DNA of 64,000 nt from Epiperipatus broadwayi (lineage: Eukaryota > Onychophora > Udeonychophora > Euonychophora > Peripatidae), in the NCBI GenBank assembly GCA_028023455.1, contig JAQFVV010006429.1:558001-622000 (forward strand). Direction: 5' to 3'. The notes beneath the pieces were generated by a model. That model was given only the letters and a program-made list of their open reading frames with translations. It had not been told where the DNA came from and ran no database searches. Position numbers and translations under genes: made by a program. This document shows, one piece after another, positions 14,073 through 26,761 of the stretch. The number at the start of each line of letters is the position of its first letter. The first letter of the stretch is position 1.

Positions 14073-14162
14073 TAATTAGCTCAGTGCAATGGGCAGAGCA
14101 ATTTTTTCTAGAGTGTGACCTTGTATTGATGAGAGAAGAGATGCTTGGATTAAAATCTGATA
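14073..14162 (+). mobile_element. tRNA-like SINE head, diverged
   Basis: TTAGCTCAGTGCAATGGGCAGAGCA (from 14076) closely resembles the D-arm and A box of a tRNA. GGATTAAAATCTGA (14147-14160) is a weaker B-box-like segment. The gap between boxes is longer than in an intact tRNA, suggesting a decayed or internally expanded SINE rather than a working gene. The 3-prime body was not delimited. Confidence 0.4.
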
Positions 14163-14165
14163 TAA

Positions 14166-16070
14166 AATGGGAATACTTTTACAAAAAGTTGACTTTGACT
14201 TTGCTTTTCTGATTTCAACTATTTTCTTTCCATAAAAGTTTGTTTTAGTACAATTTTCTTTCTACAAGTTAGTTCTTCCATGGTCCAAGCTTTAAAGTAA
14301 AAATTATTAATTTTCTGGATGAAAATAACTCAGAAGTTCTACTAAAGAAAATAAGAGGAAATATGCAGATGTAAATCACTTCAAAAATAAGGTACATCTC
14401 CTTGCTTTTAACTGGCTAGTTTAAATTCTAAGATCATCATTTGAGATGTGTATGTGTACCTATATTATAAATTTATTTAACCTTAATTTATAATATTAAA
14501 AAAATAATGGAAATGCGTGTTTATATTTCAAATCTATTTTGCTTAAATCTTATTTCTAATGTTAAAAAAGTAATTGAAACGTGTGTCTACATTATAAGTT
14601 AGATTTATTTAGATTTAATCTTTAACACTAAAGAAATAATTGGAATGTATGAATTTTGTTATTATTCTGAAAGATATATGCTGAACTTTTTTTATTAAAC
14701 ACCTTGAAGACTCTTTGTTGATAATTTTTGCTAACTATAAATGAATAAAGTTTCAATGGAAAGATGTGTGTGGATAATTTATTATAACCTGCTTTATTAT
14801 TATTATTGATAAAATATATATTTAACCATTTTGTATCTGGAAATAAGAAACAAAAATGAGCGACATATAATTAATGAATTATTAACTTATCTCTAAAAGT
14901 GCTGATAAATGAACAGTAGAAGAGTATGAAACTGGATATGAATTCCTTTTATTTTATTGTTCTCATTTGCATTTGATTTTTTATTAAAGTATATTATTAA
15001 TAAACTCACATGAATTTAAATGGGTTTTATAAACTGATTAGTTATTTGCTTTGTGAATGTCTTTTTGAAAACTTGGAACAAATGCTTAAACATGTCTAAT
15101 AAATTAAATAATAAATTATTGTTTAACTTATACTGCATCATATATTTATTACCATAATGAAGATTTTCATATGTTATATTGCCAGCGGTTTCATTAGCTA
15201 TTGCTGAGAACCTTGAAACACTATCCAATTGGATCTAATTAATATTATTTATCTTTCTGCAGGACATTGTTATATGTTTATTCATATTTATGATTGTACC
15301 AATGATCATCATCATTTAGTACATGACAAAGTAAATGAACTTTTCATTCCAGCTAAGAAAAAGAGCTTTAATGATGATTATTATTATTTTGTTAACATTT
15401 GATAGATAGGTAAATTTAAAAATTTGTCTTGTGATTTTATTTTTTTATTTTTATTATTTGATTATTTCTCTCTTCAAAAACATCTCACAAAAGTATAATA
15501 TGGAAAAATATTATACTCGGTGATTAGTGGTTATTTTAGTATTATTTTATTATGTACTTATATTTCTATACATGTGTGCTAGTAATAGAAATATCCGTTC
15601 TCTATTTAGTAGTAATTTTTTTTTTTTTGCGAAGAGGTAGTAACATAAAATTCATTATTTTTCTTTGCATTCTTAAGAAGTTATGAGGTTTATTTCTCAA
15701 CAATTAGTTTAGTCCAAATTTAAAGATTTGTTGTTTATCCCAAACCAAAACTTTTGTTTCAATTTGTGGGCTGATGTTAAATACACTAAAGAGTTATTTT
15801 GTCTTGCTTATTTAATAATAATCATGTTTTACATTAGATGAAAAAATAAAAAAATGCCAAAAGAAAAAAATTACAAACCTACATGGTATATCAAAAGACA
15901 TAAATATCAAGAGCTGTATAAGCTTCATCTGTTAAAAATCTCAATTTTTTTAACAGTTGGTGAAATTTCTGTTCTTGAAAAGTGATTAAACTTAACCATA
16001 ATACTGTCTAATATTCTTTTATTAGACATAATGACAGCCACTGAGTAAGTTACTCAAAATTATCTTTAAA
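14166..16070. other. A+T-rich spacer, nothing recognised
   Basis: No coding, RNA or repeat signature beyond homopolymer runs and short frames. Confidence 0.5.
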
Positions 16071-16074
16071 AAAA

Positions 16075-17770
16075 GCAGTGCAATTATGTTGGAGAATGAA
16101 AAACACTCAAGAAGCAATAAAAATTGAAGTCAAACATATTTTATGATGAGAGAAATGCAATTAAATCTTTCAAAGTAGATAATTCTATAATCATTTTCCT
16201 TGATGACAAGGCCAATGCAACAGTTGTAATGACTACAACTGATTATGACAACAAAATACAAAAATTTCTCACAGCAAGCCCATACAAAAAAGTGTCAAAA
16301 AATCAGTTATCAAGTACAGAAACAAAGTTCAAGAATTATTTAGAAAGCATCACACATACTTCAGTGATTTATAAAAAAGTAAACTAACACAATATTTCAA
16401 CAAAATTTCTCATCACTGTTGTATACCTGAAATCCATAAGGATCTGTTACAATTAGAGCTATTTTTAGTTTTAGAAATTTACCATGCCAAAATTTGTCAA
16501 GAGTTATTCTCACAGTTTCTAGACACTTTGTAGATTTAATCACGGACATAAAAATAGAAAGAACTGGTGTACTAAAAAGCATGATGTGAAAAGTTTATTA
16601 ACAAATATACCATGTGAAGAAGCATTGTTTATTGTAAGAGAAAGATTAAATGGGAATAATATCTTACATTCAGAACTACTCATCCTAATGATAATATAAT
16701 GAAACTATTAACATTCTGCATAACAACAACCTATTTTTAATACACTGCAGAATTCTTCCAACAAAATAAAAAAATAACTATGAGTTCACCATTGGCACCC
16801 TAATTAGCAATATTTACATAGAAAAACTTGAAGTCACAGCCATAAAGACTATCCCATAGCCACCTAAAATTTGGCTTCACTATGTGAATGATGCATTTGT
16901 TGTATGGTCACATTGTGGAGCACTGCTACAAACTTTCTGAAAACCCATCCACAATTCACAACATATCTTCTGTTAAATTCACAATAGCATCAAAAAAGAA
17001 CAAAAATTGGCATTCTTAGATTTTTTGTGACAAGACTTCCTCATGACAAAATCAAAGCTACAGTTTACAGAAAACCCATACATACAGGAAAATACTTAGC
17101 ATATATACCAAATTACACCAGAAACACAAAACATAAAGTTATACTATCACTATAAAAATGAGCAAAGAAATTTGTTCAAAAAATAGTGATTTGTAAAACG
17201 AAAAGATCTATTCAGGACAAACTCTTATAAAAATGGTTATCCATTAGCTATTATTAAGAAAACGTTAAGTAGACAATAAAAAGAAACATCTAAAGAAAAA
17301 ACAATAATTGGTCCTACAGCATATCCATACATACCAAAAAAAAAAAAAACCCAGACAAATTAAGAAAAATGTACAATCAGTATAACATCAGAACAGTTTT
17401 CCAGGAGCCATACCACACTACAAGGAATTGTAATATCTATAAAGCCAAAACTTAAAATGTTTAAAAGCAAAAACTACTACTATAAAATACCATGTGAATT
17501 TGAATGAATGTATATTGGAGAGACCAATTGCTGTATTAAAAAGCAATTGTAAAATCGCAAACTGATGATAAGATAATAAAAAAACAGATGTGTCTAAGGT
17601 AAGAGACCATTTACCAATAAAAATATGTTCAATTGGGAAAATACAGAAATATTGTATAGAGAGGAAAAAATAAAAAGAAGAAAATTCAAAGAAGCTGCTT
17701 ACATGACTATAGTGAATGACCTCATAGATTAACCAATATGATTATATATAATATATAAGAACCTCTAATC
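16075..17770 (+). pseudogene. Penelope-like retroelement, decayed reverse transcriptase plus GIY-YIG endonuclease
   Basis: Penelope-like elements encode a reverse transcriptase followed by a GIY-YIG endonuclease. Landmarks in order: DNSIIIFLDDKANATVVM at about 16155-16210, inside an open frame 16124-16387 (family form is usually a D-K-G-N-A-T-V core); DVKSLLTNIPCEEAL at 16582-16625, resembling motif A; YVNDAFVVW at 16881-16907, motif C with the first catalytic Asp replaced by Asn; KATVYRKPIHTGKYL at about 17050-17095; MYIGETNCCIKKQ at 17508-17550, the GIY-YIG core; and KFKEAAYMTIVNDLID near 17680-17730, the endonuclease tail. Frames change repeatedly and stops are frequent. It spans most of the protein order but cannot be functional. 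The 5-prime end is approximate. Confidence 0.8.
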
Positions 17771-17851
17771 AACTTTGCTGTTAGGAAAAAAGTAGAGAAA
17801 TCAAGAGGAACCTCAGATAATCTATATAAAATATCTACTGATTTTTACCTT

Positions 17852-17945
17852 TGGTAGGATGGATCATTGTTTAGGGTGTTACCTTAAAATTCAACATTCA
17901 AGAATCTAAAGGTTCAGGTCTGATTCCCATACTAGTTCTGTCATT
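17852..17945 (+). mobile_element. tRNA-derived SINE head
   Basis: TGGATCATTGTTTAGGGTG (17859-17877) fits an A box with a tRNA-like D arm. GGTCTGATTCCC (17917-17928) fits a diverged B box, at suitable spacing, and the CATACTAG after it would be the acceptor side. It lies just downstream of the Penelope-like relic and upstream of a foldback fragment. Where its 3-prime body ends is unclear. Confidence 0.45.
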
Positions 17946-18001
17946 TTTTTTCAAAACAGCAACACATGAAGAAGTGAGGAGAATCAAAATATTGTGTTTT
18001 T

Positions 18002-18125
18002 TATAACCTGTGTGATATTATTAACAGTTGAATGTACTTTGAAAATTTAAATAAAGTTAAATTTTTCTAAAGATATCCAATACTTTATATTAGATGATGT
18101 AAATACTCCATTATGTAAATATAAC
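18002..18125. mobile_element. Fragment of the foldback element also found at 21.2-21.4 kb
   Basis: The segment ATAACCTGTGTGATATTATTAAC... through TTTTCTAAAGATATCCAA and ATTAGATGATG.AAATA..CCA aligns with about 21278-21405. There the same order GATATTACTAACAGTTGAATG, TTTTCTAAAGACATTCAA and ATTAGATGATGGAAATAGTCCAA occurs. It is diverged and I could not find its left arm. Confidence 0.6.
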
Positions 18126-19231
18126 AAAATACCAGTAACACAAACTTCTAAAAAAACACTAATTTTAGATGTATTCCCCCAAAAAAAACATATCAATGCT
18201 CCATCTGAAAAAAAAAAACGTTACATCAACACAAACAAAAAAAAATTATTACTTCAAAAAAAATATTAAAACATAGTCTTATACATTAAAACAAATAAAA
18301 TGAAAATTGTCTAATTAAAAAATTATAGAGTTTGTTATTATCTGAAAAATAACCCCAATATGATTCTCTTTGAGGCCTTAAAGAAACTGAACAATGTCAA
18401 TTCCTAATGTATACTCCATATCTTCTTGTAATTTTAGTTGTTATTACTATATGAATATTTATTTGGTATATAGACATGAATGAGTTGTTCAAAACATGCA
18501 TCAATCATTGTGATGAGTTTATTGATATTTTATCTTCAAGTCTATGATCAAAAAGTAACAGTCTTTTTTCTCAGTTGTTTGCTAGTTCTTAACTTAAATA
18601 TCAGTTCCATTTTTTTAAAGATAGAATAAATGGATAGTTATTTACAATCATGATAGAGAAAATTATAGTATGGATCTTATTCCCAAGAAATTGTAAATTC
18701 ACAATCCAAAATAGAAGTCAGTGGCTGAAGAGCGAAGCTGTGAAAAATCCCTGGAGTTGCAGACCCAGGATATTATTTGATAACATTATTTTTTTTCAGT
18801 ATTTACAACAGAAAATCACTTTCAAGTGGTAAAATTATTGTACAACCTGGAAAAAGAATTGTTTAATATTAAATTGAACCCTAATAGATCTCATGAAGTA
18901 AGAAATAAAGATGAAAGTGGTCATGTAATTTACAACAAATACATAAATATTGGAAACACAAGTCAACTAAAATTCATTATAAATAAAAAAGTGGAATAAA
19001 TTGTTACAGTTGATTTTGTATAGGACAGAGTACCAAGATTAGTTAGTCAACCTAATGGGAGATATCAAATGGAGATGATTTAGTTTTATGCTCAAAAAGT
19101 TTCTTACTATGATAAAGATGTAGAAGATTTTTATATGGGTATTAAATAAATAATACAAAAACTCTGTCAGATAATGAAAAATATTCTTCGCATATAAAGT
19201 GTGATAAACAGAGTATCTAAAATTCACAAAA

Positions 19232-19411
19232 CAATCATAAAAAACTATTTACCAAGAGCTTTTGGTACTGTATACCAAAATCATGATGACACATTTGCCA
19301 AACACTTTCAGTACTATGTACCAGATTCATGGTGATATATTGAGTTCCAATATATTGCCATGATTCTGGTACATGGTATCAAAAACACTTGGCAAATAGT
19401 TTTTTATGATT
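19232..19411. mobile_element. Foldback element with three related 50-bp units
   Basis: AATCATAAAAAACTATTT at 19232 is repeated inverted at the right end (19411). The arms pair over about 56 bases with roughly ten mismatches. The centre (about 19291-19335, ATTTGCCAAACACTTTCAG...) is a further copy of the arm in the same direction as the left arm, so the element holds two direct copies and one inverted copy. It interrupts the LINE where endonuclease sequence is missing. No coding capacity. A miniature non-autonomous element is the simplest reading. Confidence 0.7.
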
Positions 19412-21176
19412 AATGATTTTCGAATTTTAGCTACTTTGTTTATGAAGAATAATATGGATATTAAAAAAAATTTGAACAAATCAAACATTTTAAAATTGGC
19501 AAAGAAGCGTTTAGTGATAGCATTGAAAAATGACTAAAAGATAAAAGAACTGTGTGTGAATTTGATAATGAAGCCTATAAAAAAGGAAAAATGCTAAATA
19601 AAAATGGTTATAGATGCATCAAGAATAATTATATTATATATTGATTAACACAAAAATGCATTTCAATATTATTATGTTATTTAATAAATTCAAACCAGGA
19701 AATAATCACTGATTGTGAGATGTAATGCATATTTTAAGTCCAATTTAAAGAGACGAAAAATATTAAGTAAAATAGTTTATGCAGTTGATATTCTTAATCT
19801 TCAAAAGCATTGCAATGAATTTGAACTGTTTTAAATTATTAGTAGATTTGGAATAAAATTAACTAGAAAAATAATTGATGCACTATTAAAAACTGCAGCA
19901 AAAATAACAAAAAAAGAAGCTATTTACCAATAAATTTTCAACTGAGACAAGACAGTATATATAAAAAAGTAATATAAAATTGTATTATTCATTATAAAAA
20001 GTGAATATCTAGAATTTTTTAAAGGTGGCAAAAAAGTGTTAATAATATAATTAATTGTGAATTAGCAAAGAGAGTTATAGAAAAGTCTAAAAGCCTCAAA
20101 AGTATGAACCAACTCCATCTTGCTAAGAAACTTATTTCTATTATACAAAGAAAAGATTGAACTATTGTTACAAAAAGAGAAGATATCATGAAATGCATAG
20201 AAGAGTTCTATAAAAACAAACAAAGCACCCCCTATAATTACTACATCATCTGAATTGCTCAACATTTTTAATGAAACTCCAGCCAATGATGGAATTATAA
20301 GTGATATCTACAATTAAGTATGTAAACAAATAGAAAAACTGATGGCAATGTCATATACCAAATATTTAATGATAAATATATAAAAATGCAGTAGTTATAT
20401 TGGTATTTAAAAAAGTTGATAGTAAAGATATTAGATAGCACAGATCTATCAATATTTTATCAGTTCTATACAAAAATTTTATTAAGGTGATTACATCTTA
20501 TCTACAAGCAACTTTGGATTTTAATCAATCGAAAAAATAAACTGTATTTAGAATTGTTTTTAGATCATTGGTGAAAACACAAGCACTGAGAGAAGTTATA
20601 TAAAAAGGACCAAAGAATATGAGTTGTCATTATGCTTTATATTAGTGATAATGAAAATACCTTCAATCATCAATATAAGATTAAGAATATTTTTATATTC
20701 TGAAAAATATTTGTCAGAATAAATTTAGAAGACTAACATTAAGAAGAGTACATGCCAAGATGACCACATATTTACTAAATGTTTTATAGCAGTTTTATAA
20801 AAGTATTTTGTGGATAAAATGGGATAGTAAGAGAGTAAAAGTAAAGAGAGATTGTTTTAGTTATTTAGATTTTGCAGATGATATGTTTGTTTTTGAAAAT
20901 AATGATTTATAATTTCAAAAAATATTAAAAGAGTTATCAAATGAAACTAAGAATGTATGACTAAAGACAAATGCTAAAAAGTCTTAAGTAATATTCATTG
21001 GATTTTCCCAAAAGACAATTGATAATGCTAAATGTAAAAAAGTTAACAACTATAGATATCATGGTCAGTTTATTAATACAGATAGAAATGTAATAGATAA
21101 AATTATTTTTAGATTTAAACTTGTATGTAATATTTTTAGTAGAAATAACTTGATATTAAAAGGAAGTACATGTATG

Positions 21177-21413
21177 CTTGTGTTTTTCTGAAGGTTTGTG
21201 ATGATGATGTTCTAGCTGTATTTTTATATTGGACTATTTCCATCATCTAATTTGTGTGTTGCATATACTAACCTGTTTGCTGTTATATTACTAACATTTG
21301 TTTGCTGTGATATTACTAACAGTTGAATGCATTTGGAATATTTAACTAAAATTAAACTTTTCTAAAGACATTCAACACACAAATTAGATGATGGAAATAG
21401 TCCAATATAAAAA
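21177..21413. mobile_element. Foldback element inserted in the LINE
   Basis: TATTTTTATATTGGACTATT... at 21219-21261 and 21373-21415 form a perfect 43/43 inverted repeat, separated by 111 bases. TACATGTATG occurs at 21167-21176 and again at 21414-21423, possibly a 10-bp target duplication. LINE coding sequence resembling the LKRKV segment resumes at the right edge. The left 42 bases have no counterpart on the right, so the exact left boundary is uncertain. A related fragment is at 18.0 kb. No protein encoded. Confidence 0.7.
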
Positions 21414-22099
21414 TACATGTATGTGTTGAAAAGGAAAGTGTACCACTAATGGATTTTATTAATTCATACTTATGAAATTATGTGGATATACTGCAAAAAA
21501 TCCCACTGAGTTATATGTAAACTAACTCATTCTACATTTACTGATAGTTGATACATAGCTTGCTAGAGTCTTTTTAGTACTTCATAATTTCATCTAATTT
21601 GGGCTGTTAAATAGTCATATTTAATTCTTACTTATGTATTTGTTACTTAGATATTTATCAAAAAAAAACAATACAGAGATTTATGATTACTCAATGAAAT
21701 TTGGAGAAATGTATGTTGTGAGTAACAAAAAGTTATCATAAAGGAAATATATGGTGTATTACTGATGTCATTGAAAAAAAATATTTAATGGATATGGAAC
21801 TGCACATAATATACTATTAAAAGATGATATCAGATGAATAGTTAAAATTTTAAAACTGAATTTGAAAAATATTGTAAAAGACAGAAAGAGAGTACATATG
21901 AGATGTATGGATAAAATAAAAAAAGTTTTCTGGTATGATATGGAAGTAAAAAGCTAGATATTAGAGAAATTGTATTAGACATATAGAGACCTACATTTTG
22001 CAGTGAATAGAAAATCATAGATAATGATGATGATAATGATAACAAAGGAAAAAATGAAAACATTAAAAGAATTGATTTAAAATTGTAATTTCCACTAAA

Positions 22100-23156
22100 A
22101 GAAAAGTAACTATATATCAAAGATTGCTTTTGGAAATCGACTTATACAATTTTATTGTAAACAATCTAATAACCATTTTTATACTGAATTCTTCCAAGAT
22201 GGCTTTTATTAGACTAAATGAAATTTCATGATCAGTGTTTTATAGAATATTAATATTTATCTAAGCTAAATGTATTGAATAAAAATAGTGTAGTTTCTAT
22301 AAAAGCTGTCACTTAAATATATTTCCTTCTGAATTATCCTATTTTGAACAGTAATCTGCTTCATATTATTTTTATTAATTAAATTTAGTGAAAAAATAAG
22401 ACTTGAAATAGTACTATAATATAATATTAGCAATTAACTGTTTGTTTTAATACAATTTTATTGCTGGATTTTTTCTTTTCGAAAATATCAAACATTTTAA
22501 TACCAGCTTCAAAATAATTGTTTTTTAAATATATATAAATATTGGTCTCGACTAAAGAGCTATATTAGTTATTAAAATTTAAAGAATGCTTTAATATAAT
22601 TTATTTGTTTTAGAAATCATATTTTTATTGTTTTTTTTGTTAAAAAAGTCAGTATTGCTTTTAAAATTTATGCAAGTCAAAGACTACTATTTTGAGAGCA
22701 AAATATTTTGTTATACAACTGAATTCCTTTATACATGTCATTGATAAAAATACCTTCATCATTATTTTTTAATCACACTTATTAGCCTTATTTTAAATTC
22801 ACTGAATAACTTGTGTAAATGAATGAAAAACCTCTCATAGTTTTCACATTAAATAGGCATATTTAATTTTTATTTTTGAAAAGAAAGAATACTTAGACAG
22901 TCAAAACTGTCAGCTATTTGTGGAAATGAGATATATAAAATGAATAAAACGGTGATATATATATATATATATATGTTTATATTTGACTAAGATTATGTGA
23001 ATAAACACAGTTTTATCCATTCATGTCCTAACCATTAATGCAGTGTTTTTCACCTATCAAAATATATCAACAATAATTTATCAAATCTTAAGGATTTAGT
23101 AGTCAAAATAAGAGTCATAGATTACATGACCCTATTTTCTTAAGCTTGTAAGTTGT
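22100..23156. other. A+T-rich spacer, nothing recognised
   Basis: Only homopolymer runs and a short TA run at about 22955-22974. Confidence 0.5.
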
Positions 23157-23308
23157 AAACAATGAGGATTGCCAATTTCTCAACAAGCTTTGTGATAAAT
23201 GCTTAGCCAGAGCCAGTATTTAAAGTAACTCTGTCAGGAACCCCCCCCCCAGCTCTGGCTAAGCATTTGTCACAAAGCTTGTTGAGGAATTGGCAATCAT
23301 CATTGTTT
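23157..23308. repeat. Near-perfect 57-bp-arm hairpin
   Basis: Left arm 23157-23213 and right arm 23252-23308 are reverse complements with three mismatches in 57 positions. The 38-base loop contains a C10 run at about 23241-23250. The arms (AAACAATGAGGATTGCC...) are markedly richer in G and C than the flanking DNA. High arm identity implies recent origin, or conversion between arms. I recognise no terminal signature and no protein. Confidence 0.9.
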
Positions 23309-23309
23309 A

Positions 23310-26300
23310 AAGATTTAGTTTCTATTGAGATCCATAGAGGCTATAAAATCTCTTAATGATAATGAGTAATCATCACATCAGTGCTAAAATAAATACACGT
23401 GTTAACACAGAGAATGAATTATTATCAACAATAACTACATGCTTCAGATATTAGCAACAACATAGATTTTTTCATTATTAGAGCTTACCCAAGTATAGTA
23501 CACATTTTTTATGAAACAAACAATTGAATGTCTATATGAACACAAATAAGAAAATAGTAAAGCTTTTATATAGTCATAGAAAATTTGTGAAGCAAATTAA
23601 ACAAATACCAATATCACCAATTTACTTATCCATACTGTCTTGTTTTTTTAGTTGACCAACAATATATTTAGCAACATCTTTTTTTTACATACAATCCAGA
23701 TGATTGTATGTAAAATCTAATAAATCCATCGATGCTATACTATTAATAACAAACAATTATTCATATAGATGTGTCCAATAAAACTAGCCCTTAGCCAACA
23801 TAGTTAGTCATTCAATATTGCTCAATAATTAGATATCTGGCTATTTTAGCTAAAGAATAAAGCAAGAATGCAAACTGCTCAAACCCCTTCCAACTAGCAA
23901 GTTATGATACTGGTGACGAGCATTGTCTTCTCAAAGTATTTATCTGTAACGGTTATTCGAAAATCCTTTTCCCTGTTGTAGCTATTTATAGCTGCTTTAC
24001 GTTTTGCCAATATTACTATGTTTTTATAAAATCCACGAATAGATATAAATTGTACGAGCGATTTTTAAAATTTAATTTATTTAAATACTTGTTTATGTAT
24101 ATTAAAAATATTTATTTTTATTATTGGAATATTCTAGTCTCTATAGGGTTATCAACGTCATATCTTCTTTTCAACAGCAGGTAAAGGATAGTGAAGATGT
24201 TCAATTGCTCTAGATAAAAATTTACTTAAAGTGCGATGCCTAACATAGAAGAGTTGTAAACTAATCTTTTATGAAGCAATTATGATAGATTTAAATTCAA
24301 AAAGCGTTTTCGTTTTGACTCTTTTAACCCCTTTGCGGATCAAAAATTGTCATTTTTTCTTCAAATTTTAGGTACTTCTTTGGTTAGATTTTTTTCCTTT
24401 CTTCTATTTTTTTTTCTAATGGAAATTTATCTTTTTTAAAAAGGAGTAAATTTAGATTTAATACGTCAAAGTAAAATTATTACAACAATTTTCTTTTTCT
24501 TTCTTTCTATCTATAAGAAAAACAAAAAAGAAGAGTATGCGAGAGTTATAATATGAATTTCCTAATATTAAAGTTAGTATAGACTTTCATTTAAGTATTT
24601 TATTTACACTATTACAATATATATATAATTTTGGAAATAATATGTATGAGTGTAACACAGACAAGTTAATGTAAATCTTAGTGACTAAATCTTCATCGGC
24701 CTTAAATCACAAACACCATCCTTTTTATCAAACTATCAGTATACATAAGTGCTGGTTTAGCACAAAATACCTATATTAGTGATTATTAATCTTTTCAACA
24801 TGTGTGCGATTAAGTGTATCAGCAGTATGAAATAGCGTGGATAGTTGAGGGTCGTGTGAAAGTCTGAGTTATTACATATTTGAGTGCAGATATGAAAAAG
24901 CCTGTACTGTAGAAAAAATTCATGTAATAAAGTGATTATTTAAGAGTACGAATTCCGGATCTTTCAGAATTTGAAAGTTTAATTAAATATATTATCAAGG
25001 CTGAACATAAAATCTGTCTCGCGGGTAAACAAAGTCTCTTTCAGTATAAGAAAATATCAATTCTCATAGAGAAATATAATTCCTATATATATAAATAACT
25101 GCATTTAAAATATATGCAAACAAACTTGAATAGATACATGCTTCAATCACAATACTTGAAAGTCTCATTGTTCAATTATCGTACGCATAAAAACTGATCA
25201 ATCACACTTCAGAATGTATGTATAACAAAAAATTATTATCAGCTGCAGAGATGGTAATAATCATAACAACAATTCATTACAAATTCGTCTATTATAATGT
25301 GGGTATACATTAAACAAAGAAGATTCACGTAAAATTGTATAACTCATTTATTAATTAATCTTCTATGTTCAACTTCTATCTTTACAGACAACAAATAATT
25401 TTTTCACGTTTTGTGGCTGGAATCTCTTTTATTTCTATGTTAGATTATTGTTGAATCTTTTTGATTATTTATCCATTTAATTTTCCATCTTTACTTTCCT
25501 GTTTAATTTTTGATAAATGAATCTGTACTTATTATATTACTACTTCTCTTATAAATACAAATAGTTTATCATTTCCACCATTCCATTTATATTTTAATCT
25601 TACTCTCAAATAATTAATATTCTGCATCTGACCCATAATATCTATTATTTTTTCTGGCATTTTTTTTATATTTCTCCAGTTTTCATTCACATCTTCTGAC
25701 TGCTTTTTTCTGTTCTTTTGTCCTACTCTTTATATTTTTCCATTGTATAGGTAATATTGAGGATAACATTCTGGATATCCTAGCATATTCATTGATTATC
25801 AATTTCTTTTTTGTGTGTGATCAGTTTCTTTCATTTAATCAACATTTTTACATTTTTATTTTCTTTATCAGCATTTTTTTCTTTGCTTATTACTTTCTTA
25901 CATTTTAGACTATTTTTCTCAACATCATTTTTATTTTTTGCTGATTACTTTTTTTACTTTTATTGGTAGCATCTGATATTACTGACTTCTGTATTCTATT
26001 TTTTAGGCATCATTTCTTCTTCTTGCTGATTATTTTCTTCTATTTTCTTTAGGTGCATTTCTATTTTTATTTCTCTGAACATCTCTTCTGATCTCATTGT
26101 ATTTTTTTATTTTATTTATTTATTTATTATTTTCATTTTTTTTATAGATTTGCAATAACTGGTCTGACATGTTCATCTTATCTATAGTCTGGGTTCCTTC
26201 AGTGGATTGCTGATCTTTTTTTTTGAACCTTCTTCCTCCATTTTTCTTGAGTTTCTTTTTATCATCATAAATGTTTAAAATTTTTAATTTCACAGAAGAA

Positions 26301-26582
26301 TTGTATTAAATTACTTTTACAAACAAACATAATTTAATATTTGATTATTTTTTAATCTTCAAAAAATAATGTAAGCTTTTAAATTTTTTTTTGATATAAA
26401 ATAAGCCTCACATCACTTCCCCACCATTCAACCTTTTACCTAATAATAATATTCCTAATTTGCCTTTCTTTAAATCTTACTGCCTCAATAACTGATTTTA
26501 CTTTTTAATGTAATTTATTTTTCTTTGCTTTATTTTCTATTTTTATCCTGCTCATGCTTGTGTTACTGATTTATTTTTTCAA
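23310..26582. other. A+T-rich spacer, nothing identified
   Basis: The part near 24700-25060 is less repetitive and slightly richer in G and C but has no long frame. The minus strand at 25.4-26.3 kb translates to Lys/Arg/Asn-rich segments in several frames; I could not link them to a family. Confidence 0.5.
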
Positions 26583-26683
26583 AATTATTATTATTATTAT
26601 TATCATCATTATTATTATTATTATCATCATCATCATCATCCTCATCATCCTCATTATCACCATCATCGCTATCATCGTCATCA

Positions 26684-26760
<77 letters not shown>

Positions 26761-26761
26761 G
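26583..26761. repeat. ATT/ATC trinucleotide microsatellite
   Basis: About 180 bases of TTA, TCA and TTA blocks with a few interruptions. Reading frames through it give only Ile, Ser, Leu, Asn or Asp runs and are not genes. Confidence 0.95.

Larger units (their letters stand above)
18838..22090 (+). pseudogene. Decayed LINE (endonuclease/reverse transcriptase)
   Basis: Motifs of a widespread animal LINE, often annotated as craniofacial development protein 2-like, appear in order. The endonuclease N-terminus is DLEKEL-like (YNLEKELFNIK, about 18839), GNTSQLKFIINKKVE (about 18952-18998) and a DRVPRLVSQPNGRYQ strand (about 19025-19068), then YAQKVSYYDKDVEDFY. The reverse transcriptase shows INILSVLYKNFIKVI (about 20450-20495) and KTQALREVI (about 20575). 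A FADD-like region lies near 20870-20890, where TTTGCAGATGATATG retains the DD. The C-terminus RVHMRCMDKIKKVFW (about 21890-21935) and a GATGATGATAATGATAA tail end it. The endonuclease C-terminal part is missing where the 19.2 kb foldback sits. A second foldback interrupts it at 21.2-21.4 kb. Stops and frameshifts throughout. Confidence 0.75.

Noticed and set aside
15225-15265. Splice-acceptor-like TTATCTTTCTGCAG near 15.26 kb
   Set aside because: No coding exon follows; such strings occur by chance in T-rich DNA.
21842-22120. 92-codon minus-strand frame, hydrophobic
   Set aside because: Antisense of the decayed LINE C-terminus, which carries the recognisable motif on the + strand.
25400-26300. 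Lys/Arg/Asn-rich minus-strand translation, possibly a LINE ORF1 remnant
   Set aside because: The frame changes often, stops are common and no zinc knuckle or family motif could be found; composition alone can produce it.
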